From Ophiosphaerella korrae (taxonomy: Eukaryota; Ascomycota; Dothideomycetes; Pleosporales; Phaeosphaeriaceae): DNA of 64,000 nucleotides. Numbering within the stretch: the stretch's first letter is position 1; the number at the start of each line of letters is the position of its first letter. The DNA is taken from positions 248,001-312,000 of the forward strand of contig JALNQF010000011.1 of the NCBI GenBank assembly GCA_028456385.1, written 5' to 3'. Shown piece after piece: positions 1 through 11,044 of the stretch. The notes under the pieces are model-generated. The model did not search any database. It had not been told where the DNA came from and saw only the letters and a list, made by a program, of their open reading frames with translations. A program made the translations under genes and the position numbers.

Positions 1-943
1 TCCATAAGCAAATACTAGCTTTCTACAGGCGCATACATTCATGCAGGTGATCTGTCAATTGTCATCTTTGCAAAAGCCTAAAATAAGGAGGGCGGCGCAC
101 TTGGCGCTTGAAAAAAGGTATGCCGTTCAGCCCAACCTTCGCCCTCTGCCAGTAGATTAAAGTAGCACAACTCGTCCTAGTGGCCACTCGATTGTGGCAT
201 GCAAAACCGGTCAGGCGATACTGGTGACACCAGCTCTGCGCAGGATAGGTTCTCACATATTGTATGACCCAAACATGCGGCTGACTAACACGCTAGCACT
301 AGTTAGGCAAGATATCCATTACCAAGACCCATCAGCATTCTTACTCATCGTTCATCCTCCCCTTGTGGTTTGTTGCCCATGCGTCGTCCGTTTGACTTCC
401 ATGAATTCGCGCTCTCGCATGGCGTTCTGAAGCTGAGGACCGGAACATTTACATTCTCATCATTTTCCTCGAATCCTGCGCAGACCTGCGTTTCCCGTGA
501 TTGCAACCCTTCACTCGGGATCCAGTCATTGATGTTACACGCGCCTACTTCCGCTTACACGACGCTTTTCAAGCCCAACCACAAGTCCTATTTCACTCAA
601 GGGGGCCCACTGCTTGCTGGTCTTCGGATTTCATATGCACAGACGTTTACAACCTACTCGGGCGTATTCTGACACTGCTTTGGGTAAGCACTCTGTCAAG
701 TCTACTGAGGTGTCACATACACTACTAGGTATATGCGTACATTAGTTGGATGCCTTGCCGTCCCGATGAACTTTGCCCTGCTTGAAAGAATCCCATTCAT
801 TTTGCCAAGCCATCTACGCCTTCACACTGCTCTGGTCTCTGGTTAGTAATCCCGCAGTAACAGGACTGTCCGGGTGGAGCCTCAACATGACGATCTGCAT
901 CAGACGATTCTAGTGTTGCTCAAACGACGCTTCACCGAGACGA
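1..943. other. intergenic, nothing recognised
   Basis: Only short overlapping open frames on both strands, without recognisable motifs, plausible splice continuity or signal peptides. It probably holds the upstream region of the coiled-coil gene that starts near 944. Confidence 0.5.
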
Positions 944-3051
944 ATGGCAAAGAGAAAATATTGTATTCGTGCTCCAAAGCTCATCACATCTATGGAGCCC
1001 TCGAATGGTAGGAAACGACTACGGGAAGACGATAGCTCTATCGACCCGCAATACAGGCGCCGGGGTCCTCGGGCCATAGCTCCAGCTATCTCAACTTCCT
1101 GGCGGCCTTCCCCGCTCCCGCAACGAACCGGTTACTATTCTCGTGAAAGCGGGTTAGTGAACCAGCAACAACTACCACAACCACTCTCACCACCACTACT
1201 ACCACCACTACCGCCACCACTGAATGCTTCATCCTCCGACACATTAGCAAGGCCCATTTCTTCCATCGTTCCCGTAAATGCGCAACAGCCTGGGCCATCA
1301 GATTATTTTAGGCCTAGATCCCGGTCTCTTTTTAATGTTTTCCAACCTTCCAATTGGCAGGATCACCAAGGTTCTCAAGGTATGGAACATCTTTCTTGAT
1401 TCGCAGGTATCCCAGCGCGCCAAATAAAGGCGCGATTGGCGAGAGAAGTTAGCACATGACGCTCTTTTCTAGCTCGGCCACCAAATGCTCGACTTCTCCT
1501 TTTCCCATGTCGTATTTCGAACTGAATCATTTCCAGAACGCCCAACAGCCAATGCCCGGGCTCTAGATCTGGGTCCTTCTCCCTTAATCCCTGTTACCGA
1601 AGTGCACCGGCCCCGTTTCGGCACTGACGCTACGTCCCATGTAGCAGGGGCATTCAGTTGCTGTCCACCAAATTGTAGGGGTCGACCATGCTCGGAGGCC
1701 CAGGTCTTAATACACAAGCTTGCTGCAGAGTTGATGCTGCTAAAACATAAAATAGGTGTTGTCACAAATACAGAGTATCAGTCATCCTACCAAGTAAGCC
1801 AGCCCTTCTAGTAAAACTGCCGGTCGTTTTTGCGACTTCACCATTTGCTAGACCTAGTACTTAAAGTTTTGACACACTCTATAGCCCAATAGATCCGAAC
1901 AACTCAACTCTAGGGAAGCACTAGGACAAGCACTCGATATCGTACAATGTTCTAACATTGAACTCCAAGAGCACATAGATCGTCAAGCCTTGCGCGCTTC
2001 ACAACCTAACCATTCCTCCAGCATGAGGAGGGGACAGCATCATCTCGAAGAGCGCGAGGAACAATCTCCTCCGCCACGGCAATACCCAAATACTCGCCAT
2101 GGATACTCTGGATTTGCACATTCTAACATAGTTTCGGAGAATAATCGAGGGCCTCCTTTCCAGAATGAGACGGCCTCACTAAGAAACTCTCCACACCACA
2201 CTGCATCGCCATCCGGGTCGGTGCCGCAGTCGCCCATGCAGGCTTCACAGCCCATACGCTCGGCTATCTTACCACCGCCATCCTCGCTGGACCTTCCAAA
2301 AGCTCCGGCTGTACCACCTCCACCTCCAATAGTAGGACTAGGACAATCACCCCACCTTGCCCATTTGCAGGGTCTACAACACCAAATCAGCCTGAAGACT
2401 ATGGCTTTTGAAACACTACAACATGAATATGATAGCTTGCTTCAGACACTTGAGCGTCAGAGAACCAAATGCGCGACTCTGGAGAAGAAGTTTGAGGTTA
2501 GTGATATGGAGATCAATGGCCTAACTGATGAGAAGGAAAAGTTGCAGGAACAAGTATCAGCCTTGGAGTATCAAGTCGAAGAGCTACAACAAAGCAGGGA
2601 CCAAGCAAGAAATCAACTAGCTGCAAATGGGGCTCAGTACATGCGGATTATGGAGATGGCAAATAGGCTGGAAGGACAGGGTGCTGAAGACAAGAAGAAG
2701 TGGGAGGTAGAACGGACCGAATTAGAACAGAGGATTCGAATTCTTGAAGAAGCTATGGTGACTGGGAACGAACAGGCTCCGTCAGACGCAGAGCTTCCCT
2801 CGAATGCCAACACGGTTCCCTCCACGATAATTTCGCACAACTCAGTCACCTCCAGTGTGTCTCAGTCAGAGATTGTCAATGTACTACGCGCAGAAGTCGC
2901 TCGTCTTCGGTCACGAACACAAATTCTTGAAGAGGCGCTACAGGCAATGCGACAAGAGAGCATATCCATCCAAATGGTCGCACGACAACTCGTGGAATCT
3001 GGAAGCAAATTGGAGAACATGGTGCAAGTCACTGCGACAATGAAAGAATGA
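944..3051 (+). CDS. coiled-coil protein of unknown function, 3 exons
   Basis: Model: exons 944-1379, 1537-1793 and 1885-3051, about 619 aa. The first intron (1380-1536) has a GTATGG donor and TTTCCAG acceptor; the second (1794-1884) a GTAAGC donor and CTATAG acceptor. Both junctions keep frame. Residues 1-145 are basic and Pro/Ser/Arg-rich with a poly-Pro/Leu tract. Exon 2 brings a Cys-containing stretch and a Leu-rich helix. Residues about 390-520 and 560-610 form long heptad-like coiled coils rich in Glu, Gln and Leu, and about 330-380 is Pro-rich. There is no enzyme motif, signal peptide or membrane segment. A scaffold or cytoskeletal role would be a guess. The gene is well formed, and the first intron border is the least certain part because it could be split differently. 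Confidence 0.68.
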
Positions 3052-3831
3052 AAAGAAGTTGACATTGATGTTACCACAGTTGTTGCTCTACCATCAGCAA
3101 CTGATAGCTTTAGACTGGTGACAGCTTTGGATTCAAATTTCGGTTCGCTTTTTTATTGCCGCCAACAACCTATCCGAACATAATGGTACCCAAGGCGGAT
3201 GGTGTCATGGATTTCCACATACACGATTCGCCGAGCTACTTCTCCATTCGTTATCAAACACACCACTTATTATCGCTACACCGCTTTCGGGATTTAATTT
3301 AGCATAGCCTATATTACAACGGTATCGACTCAACAATGCTCCACCACCAATCTTGTCGTGTTTGTACTGAGACTTTACATGTGACCCTTCGATTCGGTCG
3401 TAGACCCGCTTTAGGAAACACTTAACTTTATTTTTTGCAGTTATACATCTCGTATACAATCTCGTATCTTTACCAGAAAATTTCAATATCGCTCGCACGG
3501 TCGGAAATACCAGTGCTCGTATCTACTTGTGGCGCAAGGCGGAAGGTCGGTTATGAAAGCCTTTGACGCTGACGAAGTGGCCATGATTACTGACCGTGCT
3601 AATCGCCTACATCCATACAAGGGATCAACGAAGTCCATCTGAATCTCCATCCCCGTCGCTTATTATTACTCTAACGGTGGCTATGGGGATCCAGGTGACG
3701 GCGGTTCGTGGCTCTTCAGATGTTAAAGGACGTTGTAGTTGGATAGCTAAATGTGCACGCGGGGAGTTTGTGGGTCGCCCGCGGCACAGCTCTTTTGCAA
3801 ATTCAACTACACTCCCCGCAGTTCTGAGTTA

Positions 3832-3960
3832 GTCTCAGGCATAAGCCCAAGTGGGTGGGTCTTTGGGGCGTCAAGGGTTAAGTCCAATTACAGATCGTAG
3901 TTCTCTCAGCAAAATCTAATTTCAGGAAGTGCCCCACCCACTTGACTTATGCTTAAGACC
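3832..3960. mobile_element. MITE-like element with terminal inverted repeats
   Basis: The left end (about 3832-3862) and the reverse complement of the right end (about 3930-3960) match over roughly 30 bases. The core GCATAAG..CAAGTGGGTGGG is shared, with a few mismatches. The 129-bp element has no coding capacity. A short target duplication is not clear. The structure fits a miniature non-autonomous DNA transposon, but a simple imperfect palindrome cannot be excluded. Confidence 0.5.
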
Positions 3961-4404
3961 ATAGTATGAACCTGAGATGACACTCGGGGCGGCGGCTGCT
4001 CTAATATAGGGCTTTTGGGTAACGGCAAACTAGCCAGTGAGCTGACGTATATAGGTTTGCGATTAATGCTCACTAAGCACACCGCCTCGTGTTAGCCAAC
4101 GCAAGGATCTTTCATTACTCATTTGAAATGCGTACACAAGGCAAAAACAATCAAATGATGAGATAATTGATATCAGAGCACGCTTTTCGTCTGACTTGAT
4201 GATGCGGTTGGGGTGACCCAGAGCCAGTGCTGTATGACTTTCCCCATGTAGCAATATCCAAATAGATTAAACCGCCTCCCTCTCGAGACCTTGTTACCCC
4301 TTTGGACATTTCGGCCCCGACGATGAACTACTTTGTAGTAGCGTTTTGCCAACCTTTCGCGAAAGCCTGATAGCCTACTTTGACATGAGGTTATCTGGAA
4401 ATCA

Positions 4405-4790
4405 AGAGAGATCACACAATTACGATGGCCGTATCTTTGCTAATCGACCCCAATGGTAAAAATTAATCATGAGTGCCCACTAGAATTACGATTGCCGATC
4501 TTTGTTTTTTACTGACTCAATGATAAAAGAAAAAAAAGAAACAAAGAAATCGTGAGTGTGCCCCACGATTATCGATCCCTTGTTTAGTTTTTTTTTTAAA
4601 AAAAAAAAAAAAAAAAAAAATCCTGGACTGTGGTGCCACCACACAAGTAACGGTTCCCGATCTTTGGTTACCAACTCAACGGGCGCAAAAGAAGATCATG
4701 AGTGTTCTCACTAACCACGATTGCCAATCTTTTGTTTTACCAACTCGATGGGTAAAAAAAAAAAAAAGAAAGAGATAAACATGCATGTCA
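4405..4790. repeat. degenerate tandem repeats with A/T homopolymers
   Basis: About four to five units share the order ACGATTGCCGATCTTTG - TTTACCAACTCAATGG - A-rich run - ATCATGAGTG. Units begin near 4417, 4488, 4566, 4647 and 4717. A-rich spacers of very different length separate them, including a T10-A20+ stretch at about 4587-4620 and an A13-14 stretch near 4752. The spacer length varies like a microsatellite while the unit core is conserved. Confidence 0.6.
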
Positions 4791-5053
4791 GCACGATTGT
4801 GCGGGACAAGGGTTGTCGCGGATGCGCAACCCGTCGTGTCCCCCCGCGAATCAATCGGATGGGACTACAAGGTGGTGCAGATGGCGCAACAGCATCTGCA
4901 GGTAGGCATTTGCCGGTCAGAGTTGAAGTGCGCTTGTAGGCGGGCTGCTACTATGTGCCGTGTCCATTGCCACGCGAACTGAGACATCCTCAGGCGCGGA
5001 AGGTCTTGTGGGCATCGATGGAGAAGATGATTAGTATATAGATGATTGATCTG

Positions 5054-5407
5054 TCATACATGCTTCATCTGCTTGTAATCGGTGACGCACGCTTCGTATG
5101 AATGGCGCGGATGCGTGAGCCGTTTTCCTCCGATCAACTGTGGCGTGACGTGGGTTGTGGTGTGACGCAGACAACTTGTTGAACTGTTGACTATTGCATA
5201 TGCTCCAGGAAGGGCTGCGAAGTTATTCTATTGGTCAATCATACACAGCTCATCTGCTTGTAACCGATGACACACGCTTTGTATAAATGGCGCGGATGCG
5301 TGAGCCGTTTTCTTCTGATCAACTGTGGCGTAACGTGGGTTGTGATCAGATGTAGACAACTTGCTGAACTGTTGACTATCGCATATGCGTCTGGAAGGTC
5401 TGTGAAG
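5054..5407. repeat. 169-bp direct duplication with transition-rich divergence
   Basis: Copy A (5054-5222) and copy B (5239-5407) align without gaps at an offset of 185 bases. Most differences are C/T or G/A exchanges (for example CTTCGTATGAATGG against CTTTGTATAAATGG), with a minority of transversions in two short patches. This pattern is what RIP-type mutation of duplicated DNA leaves in ascomycetes, though age alone could give some of it. Confidence 0.65.
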
Positions 5408-6170
5408 CCGCTCTGTTGTTCGGCCATCGGGCTTCATGGGCAGGCATTATGCTTCGGGGGGCAGGTGTAGTAACTGATTGTAGGTATGAACGAGTGTTAG
5501 AAGGGCAGCCCGCCCCTTTGGCATACAGTGAGCCAAACTATTCTGTAACTTTTCGTTTGGCTTCATGACTATTTGTTCAATCCCGGCTCTAAAGTGCCTA
5601 GGTGTCGTAGGCCAAGGTATGTCATATAAGGCTCTACTGTCATACCACAAATATTGAGTCAGAAGTATGAAATTTGAAAAATCTAATGGGTTCATAGTGA
5701 AAGTTTGGTTCTGAACTTATTATTGGGGATGTTGTATTTCCAGCCCTATGGTTGTATGGCGCGATACTCGTTCCAATACACAAATACTGCATTCGAAATA
5801 CTTCTTGTAGAGCATGTGTACAAGACTTCTAGAAACACGTCTACGAAGAGCTCAGATTTATTTAGTTACAGAGTCCCAATAATGCATTTGATTATAACAG
5901 CCCTATCAACACCACAATGCTAGCTTTACTCCGAAGACTTTTTGAAATACTTTTTTAGTATATCCAGACAAGCCTGTTAAAGTCTTATACTAATTTAGAT
6001 TGTGGTTATAACATTACAAGCTTTGGTGGGACTATAGCTCATTAGATACGAGCTCCTTTACACAATTCCTATAAGAGTACGTAAATATATGGCAGTGGAT
6101 TGATAGACAGTCTTCTATCTCACTTTATATACACTAATTATCTTTCTAGAATAAAATTCTTAATCACAGA

Positions 6171-7331
6171 TCAATGGGAAGCCAAGCCAAGTCTAGGCGT
6201 GCTTTCCTCCCAACTGTGAACGACATAGTAATTCCTCATGAACATATTCCCTAACACATTATAACGCATATTCAAGCTAGTCAAGATGCCTCCGGCACAC
6301 GTGCCCTTCCGTTGGTCATAGACACCGATATTGACGTCGCGGCCAAAGATGGAAAAGACTTCACCTTCAACCTTGAAGTTAAAGTCAGGAGCTGTACTAT
6401 TGCACGGAAAGATGTGAGAGCCCTCGAGTGTTCGCTGGTATCCCTGAATATGGCTGTAGTAATCTTGGACAATGGCTTCTGGGAGGTACACGAGCGAGGT
6501 GCCAGAATCCACAATCAGATCGCCGACGGTCGCGTTGCTAAAGGCGCCATTGCCTATGGCGTATTCACCGGTAGATATTGTCCAGTGCTTCGAGTCAACC
6601 ACGGGAGTGTATGTGATTTCGCCAGTGTATTTTGAGTCGTCGATGTAGCCAAAGTCCCAGGTTCCGTTGCCTTCCGCCCTCAAGTTTGCGGCGAAGACTT
6701 TCCTCTGCAGAGTCGGCGCAACGGTCTCGAAGAAGGTCTTCTGTTTGACCGGCTGCACCGTGTTAATTGAGCTGGATGCAAGGCCAAGAATGCCGTCTGA
6801 GCTGAACTCGTAGGGGATGTGTATTGCTGCTTGAACGGCTTGCTTTGGGGCTGTAATCGGACCCACTTTGACGATATCGGTGTATACGACGCCATCGACT
6901 GATGAACCGCTTGCGTATTTAATAGCCCACGTATAATTGGGGAGTAGCTCCGCGGAAGAGGTTGGAATGTACACGGGGTGCTCCAGACTTTGATAAATTG
7001 ACGACTCATTCGAGTATACCCAGAAGTCGGCAGAGCCAGTATCATAGATCATGCTGAAAGTTTGATTTCCGACAATGGTAGGGACGAAGTAGGATAGGCC
7101 AGATCTTCCAGGTTTTACAAGGACGGATCCTTGTTGTTTTGTGTCGTCTGTCTGTCGGCTGTCCAGCTGTGCCGTGATTGGGTATTTTGACCTGAGTATG
7201 TGAAGTTCGGCCACGAGATCGAAATTCTCCGGTGCAGACGCTGCAACAGCGTCGACACTAAAGGCGGCACCGCGAGGCTCTGCCACGAGTGCGTGGGCAG
7301 ACGAAGCGAGCGCTGCAAATCCGAGCTTCAT
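6171..7331 (-). CDS. secreted pepsin-type aspartic protease (family A1)
   Basis: Intronless gene of about 386 aa from the second methionine at 7331; the frame is open up to an upstream ATG at 7355. I chose the later start because it begins directly with a signal peptide (MKLGFAAL, then Ala-rich). A propeptide of about 70 residues follows, then a bilobal A1 fold. Counting from the upstream ATG, the first catalytic motif is D105-T-G-S, the flap Tyr is near 147 (YASGSSVDG), and the second catalytic motif is D283-S-G-T with a hydrophobic segment after it. This is expected to be an extracellular endopeptidase of penicillopepsin/aspergillopepsin type. It lies head-to-head with a second A1 gene at 7893, so the two may share control elements. 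Both catalytic aspartates are present, so it is probably active. Confidence 0.9.
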   Translation of the reverse strand: MKLGFAALASSAHALVAEPRGAAFSVDAVAASAPENFDLVAELHILRSKYPITAQLDSRQTDDTKQQGSVLVKPGRSGLSYFVPTIVGNQTFSMIYDTGSADFWVYSNESSIYQSLEHPVYIPTSSAELLPNYTWAIKYASGSSVDGVVYTDIVKVGPITAPKQAVQAAIHIPYEFSSDGILGLASSSINTVQPVKQKTFFETVAPTLQRKVFAANLRAEGNGTWDFGYIDDSKYTGEITYTPVVDSKHWTISTGEYAIGNGAFSNATVGDLIVDSGTSLVYLPEAIVQDYYSHIQGYQRTLEGSHIFPCNSTAPDFNFKVEGEVFSIFGRDVNIGVYDQRKGTCAGGILTSLNMRYNVLGNMFMRNYYVVHSWEESTPRLGLASH

Positions 7332-7355
7332 CGCTGAGATATTCGAACATCGCAT

Positions 7356-7892
7356 GGTGTCGTTACTGGTAGTGTTGAAGGATTAGAGGCAGAGAATTGG
7401 CGAGTGAGCGGGCTATTATGAACATATACGCTTCGTTCATTGAGGCATGTTGTTGGCGTATGCTGTATTGTATCGTCGCCCTCAATAACGGTAGTATCCA
7501 TATTTAGTTGCGGTCGCTCGCCCCGTATCCTGGGCGGTAATTTGGTCATGCTCCAGTTTCCCGGTTCTTCCGTACCAATAGTGGTGAATTTAGTTGATGA
7601 AGTTCGGAGCCTACTAGCGTGAGACGTTTCTCGATTCGTACCGAAGATCATTTGATGCCCAATGCAAACCCTAACCCCTGTTGTATTGACAGCAATTGCT
7701 GAAGCTCAACAGGGAAGGTGCATGACTGGGAGAAATTTCAATACGATGTTGATCTTGATCTTGAAAGGGGACTGTTGAAATGTTACATGGTTAAAGCTCA
7801 TGCGCGGGTTGATAAAATCTGGGCACTAATTATACTTTATACAAGTCTCTTTATATGTGTAGCTGCCAACAACCTCTCTCATAAGCAACAAC
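7356..7892. promoter_or_regulatory. shared divergent promoter region of two aspartic proteases
   Basis: About 0.54-0.56 kb separates the start codons of two A1 protease genes facing away from each other. A TATA-like stretch (ACTTTATAC) lies about 55 bases upstream of the plus-strand ATG. No specific regulator site could be assigned. Confidence 0.5.
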
Positions 7893-9236
7893 ATGGCTCA
7901 TGATAAGAAGGTATCACTTGCGCTCCTCGCGGCTGTCGCTCTCCCTTTTGCCGCGGCCGAGCTTCCCACTGGGATCATTGCCGTGCCTCTGATTCGAAAT
8001 TTTGAGCAGACGGCGTACCTCGCAGAACTTCAGGTCGGTACACCACCGCAGAAGGAGTTTCTCAAAGTGGACACTGGCAGCCCGAGGTATTCTTTCCTAG
8101 ATCCGCGTAATGAGGTGTGTGCCAGAGATTCGCAGCCATGTCGGACTTATGGCACCTTCGACAATACAACCTCTTCGTACGTAACCATTCTCTTCTTTGC
8201 ACCTCAAGAGCGGTCTTGGTCGCATCTAACCGCGGCTTATTTAGGACTTGTCACTATGAAGGACCTTTCTTCCAGGATGCCTTGGTTTCGTATGGCAGTG
8301 GTGACTACCTCAATGACACCATCTCGCTAGGTGGTGTTGCTACCGAAAATATGTACTTTGGATACACCTCCCGATACGGTTCCCCACAACGAGTTATTGG
8401 CAATGCTTGGACAATTCTAGGTATGAGTTCGTGGTAGTCTGGCTTAACTGCTTATTTGACTAATGACTGGATTATCATCCACAGGCTTGTCCTTGGAATG
8501 CCAATTTGCTGGGCTCAAATGCACACACAAAGGGCCATATGTGTTACCCCAGCTGAAGAACGCTTCCACGATTGATTATATGGCATCAAGCTTCTATCTT
8601 GGGCCTGACGACGGCAACGTCACAGCTGCTCAGATGATTCTGGGCGGAGCGTATGATAAGGCCAAGGTGGACGGCGAGCTGTTCACGGTGGACATGGTGG
8701 ACCCGCATAACCTTCAGCTCTCCAACAGCCAGACTAACGTTGTCAATGTAACTACGATCGAGTTCATACTTGACGGCGGCAACCGGACGGTGCAGACGTA
8801 CGGCGAGAAGGGCGTTGGAGCGCCTGTTCTGCTCGATACGGGGGTAGCAAGCTGGTACATGACCACGTCGATTTTCAACGCTGTCTTCTCTGCTTTGGGT
8901 GGGGGCGAAGTCAACCTTAGAGAGCAGTACCAGGTTGTCGATTGTATTCACCGTGACCCCAGCCATTCGAAGAGCCATGTCTTGGTAGAATTTGGCGCGG
9001 CTGGCAAGATCAAGGTCCCATTGTACAGTCTCGTGACCAAGTTCGCTGACGGGACCTGTGCCTCGTTTATTTATCCCCGGGGCGACACCCTGAGCACGCT
9101 CGGCGACCCTTTCCTACGAGGAGCATATGTGATCTATGACCAAGAGAATTTCTCTGTGTCATTAGGTCAGGTGAAGCACACCGACGAGGAACGAATTGTG
9201 CGGTTTCCTGCAGGAGGGTTTAAAAGTAGTTTCTAA
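7893..9236 (+). CDS. A1-family aspartic protease-like protein, altered second active-site motif
   Basis: Exons 7893-8176, 8245-8420 and 8485-9236 give 403 aa. Introns are 68 and 64 nt with GTACGT and GTATGA donors, and both junctions restore frame. It begins with a signal peptide (about 1-22). There is no long propeptide: the motif VGTPPQ is at residue 48 and the first catalytic motif is D60-T-G-S. The second motif at D271 reads D-T-G-V, where A1 enzymes normally have Thr or Ser at the fourth position, and the hydrophobic residues after it are also unusual. Several Cys residues suggest disulfides. It may still be a protease, because both Asp are present, or it may be a non-catalytic paralogue. 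It is the divergent partner of the protease ending at 7331. Confidence 0.82.
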
Positions 9237-10504
9237 ACGAGATTAATGCCATGACTATTCTGAGGGGTATTGCAAGACGATGTTCGCTAGTAGTGACTTC
9301 AATCTAGGGATTGCGGCGGTTGTGATGGTCTAGAACTGCAGGGTGACTGAGCGTTGGGTACGAGGCAGGTTGTCCTTTCTCAAAAGCCACTAGGGAGGGG
9401 TTGGGGTTTGCCAGATGGCGGGCAATGACATTGTTGGAAGCCTGGACCGTCGTGGCCTGGATGCATGAAAGGCCGATTTGAAGCCAAGAGGACAGTGCTT
9501 GAGCTAGCGAATTGACAAGGCAGAGGGTTGCGTGCGGTCGCAAGTGAGGGATTTTGAGGAGAGGTGTTTTGTTGATTGATTGGAGTGGGCAATCGTGTGC
9601 ACCCGGCTGGCTCGGATGGGATAGCTGAGGGCAGGGCGGAGTCTAGGCCGTGGGCAGATCAGTGTGTGCGTGGCAGTTGTTCAACAGGCGAATGTGTTGG
9701 GGCTGAAAGTGCCACGGGGTGGTATGATGTGTGAGGGGTATTGTTTGAGGGAATAATGTTTGGAGGGTGAAACAGCAGGGCAGGCAGGGTCGGATTCAAC
9801 AGCCGCGCGGCAATGGTCATGTGAGGGTCGCGTCTAGACGATGCATGCGGTCCGGGCCGTGGGCAGCAGCGACGTTGAGCAACGCAGCAAAGATAGAGAG
9901 GGGTTGGCGGTATTGGCTGCAACAAGCGCAGCTTTCGACAGGTAGCCAGCGAGAGTTGCCAGATTAGGCATGCAGCGGCCAAGAGCGCGACAAATCGAGG
10001 GCAACACGGCATGCTCTCTTACTAAGAGGCGCGTGCCGTGCATGTCAGCGCGGAGCACAAGCGAAGGGATGAGTGGCCGACAAAGAGGGAGGGGCTGGTG
10101 GCTGTGGTGGCCGGCCAAAGCGGGTTAGGACGACGCGTCGAGGCCTGGCCGGGCTGCCACCCAGGTACTCCCCGCCTCAGCTCATGTGACTGCTGGGACT
10201 GCGTGACTGCGTGACTGCGTGGCGGCTGGAACTGCTGGGAATAAGAAGATGCAAACAAACAACAGGCCCAGGCACTGTTTCAGGCCTGCCGCCCATTGGG
10301 GTGGGCTGAGCCCGGCTGCCCGCGGGCCCAGACTGTCAGTCCGAGTGAGAGTGTGCGCCTGGATCGGGGTCAAGGGCACAATCTGCAAACGGCCAGCCTG
10401 CACTGCCCGGCCCGCCCAATCACCAGGCACGCCGCTGGTCCGCATGGTGCTTTGCTTGCTCATATAATATCCTGCTGCCATGGCCAGCGACACTGCCAGA
10501 ATCC
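9237..10504. other. intergenic, GC-rich, nothing coding recognised
   Basis: Several open frames of 70-120 codons overlap on both strands, but none has a signal peptide, domain or splice support. The GC-rich right half presumably holds the promoter and 5' leader of the gene starting at 10505. Confidence 0.45.
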
Positions 10505-11044
10505 ATGGCACCTAAACACGAACCGCACTACCATGACGCCGATCCCTCCTGCTACTTCACCGTCCCTCTGCCGCCCGCTCCCCGCTCCTTCTCTCCCTCG
10601 TCTGCCCACTTCAGCCTCGAGACTCCCTCCACCACGCCCGTGGCCGAGTACTCGGTGCCCATCCTCTCCGACCCTTTCAATCCGCTGCTGGCCTTCCGCC
10701 CGAATCTGCTCCCGTTGATGTCGGGCCCCTCGGACGCCTCGCGCCTGCTCCAGCTGCAGACTGCTGCTGCCAACCGCCCCAACCCTGATCCGCTGCAGCA
10801 CCGTGGCAGTGCCTCTCCTGCCCACTCCATGTCCTCCACCACTTCCGCCTCCTCGTCCTCATCCTCGTCCCCCAGCGCAACCATGTCCTCTCCACGGGGC
10901 GGCACTGCCGGCGTCGTCTCGCCATCGGTCATCAGCTGCTGTCGCTGCCGCCGCGAGTCGCTCATGGGTATGATCCAGTTCAGCACAAACATCTACTACT
11001 GCAGCCACTGCGCCAGAATGGTTGGTTACAGTGCTGGTGGCTGA
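10505..11044 (+). CDS. small Ser/Pro-rich protein with C-terminal CxxC pairs
   Basis: A 179-aa intronless frame. Residues 1-140 are disordered and rich in Pro, Ser, Ala and Thr, with a poly-Ser run near 115-124. The last 40 residues contain C145-C-x-C148 and, after a hydrophobic YY-containing stretch, C166-x-x-C169, followed by GYSAGG. Two CxxC knuckles about 17-20 residues apart would suit one zinc ion (zinc-ribbon-like). I do not recognise a named family and assign no function. The ordered Cys tail after a low-complexity region and high GC third positions support a real gene. The ATG at 10505 gives the full N-terminal stretch. Confidence 0.65.
   Translation: MAPKHEPHYHDADPSCYFTVPLPPAPRSFSPSSAHFSLETPSTTPVAEYSVPILSDPFNPLLAFRPNLLPLMSGPSDASRLLQLQTAAANRPNPDPLQHRGSASPAHSMSSTTSASSSSSSSPSATMSSPRGGTAGVVSPSVISCCRCRRESLMGMIQFSTNIYYCSHCARMVGYSAGG

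Larger units (their letters stand above)
3052..6170. other. gene-poor repeat-bearing region
   Basis: Three kilobases without a supportable gene. It holds a small inverted-repeat element (3832-3960), degenerate tandem repeats with long A and T runs (about 4405-4790), a 169-bp direct duplication (5054-5407), and an AT-rich tail from about 5470 to 6170. Open frames here are short and have no motifs. Confidence 0.6.

Noticed and set aside
4587..4620. T10-A20+ run as a poly-A tail of a LINE element
   Set aside because: The run sits inside a tandem-unit array, and no reverse transcriptase remnant or target duplication is adjacent.
6020..6060. tRNA-like string TAGCTCATTAGATACGAGC
   Set aside because: No paired acceptor stem or T-loop could be found at the needed distances.
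9659..10012. Minus-strand open frame of 117 codons in the GC-rich gap
   Set aside because: No motif, start context or splice support; overlapping frames of similar length exist on both strands, as expected for GC-rich non-coding DNA.
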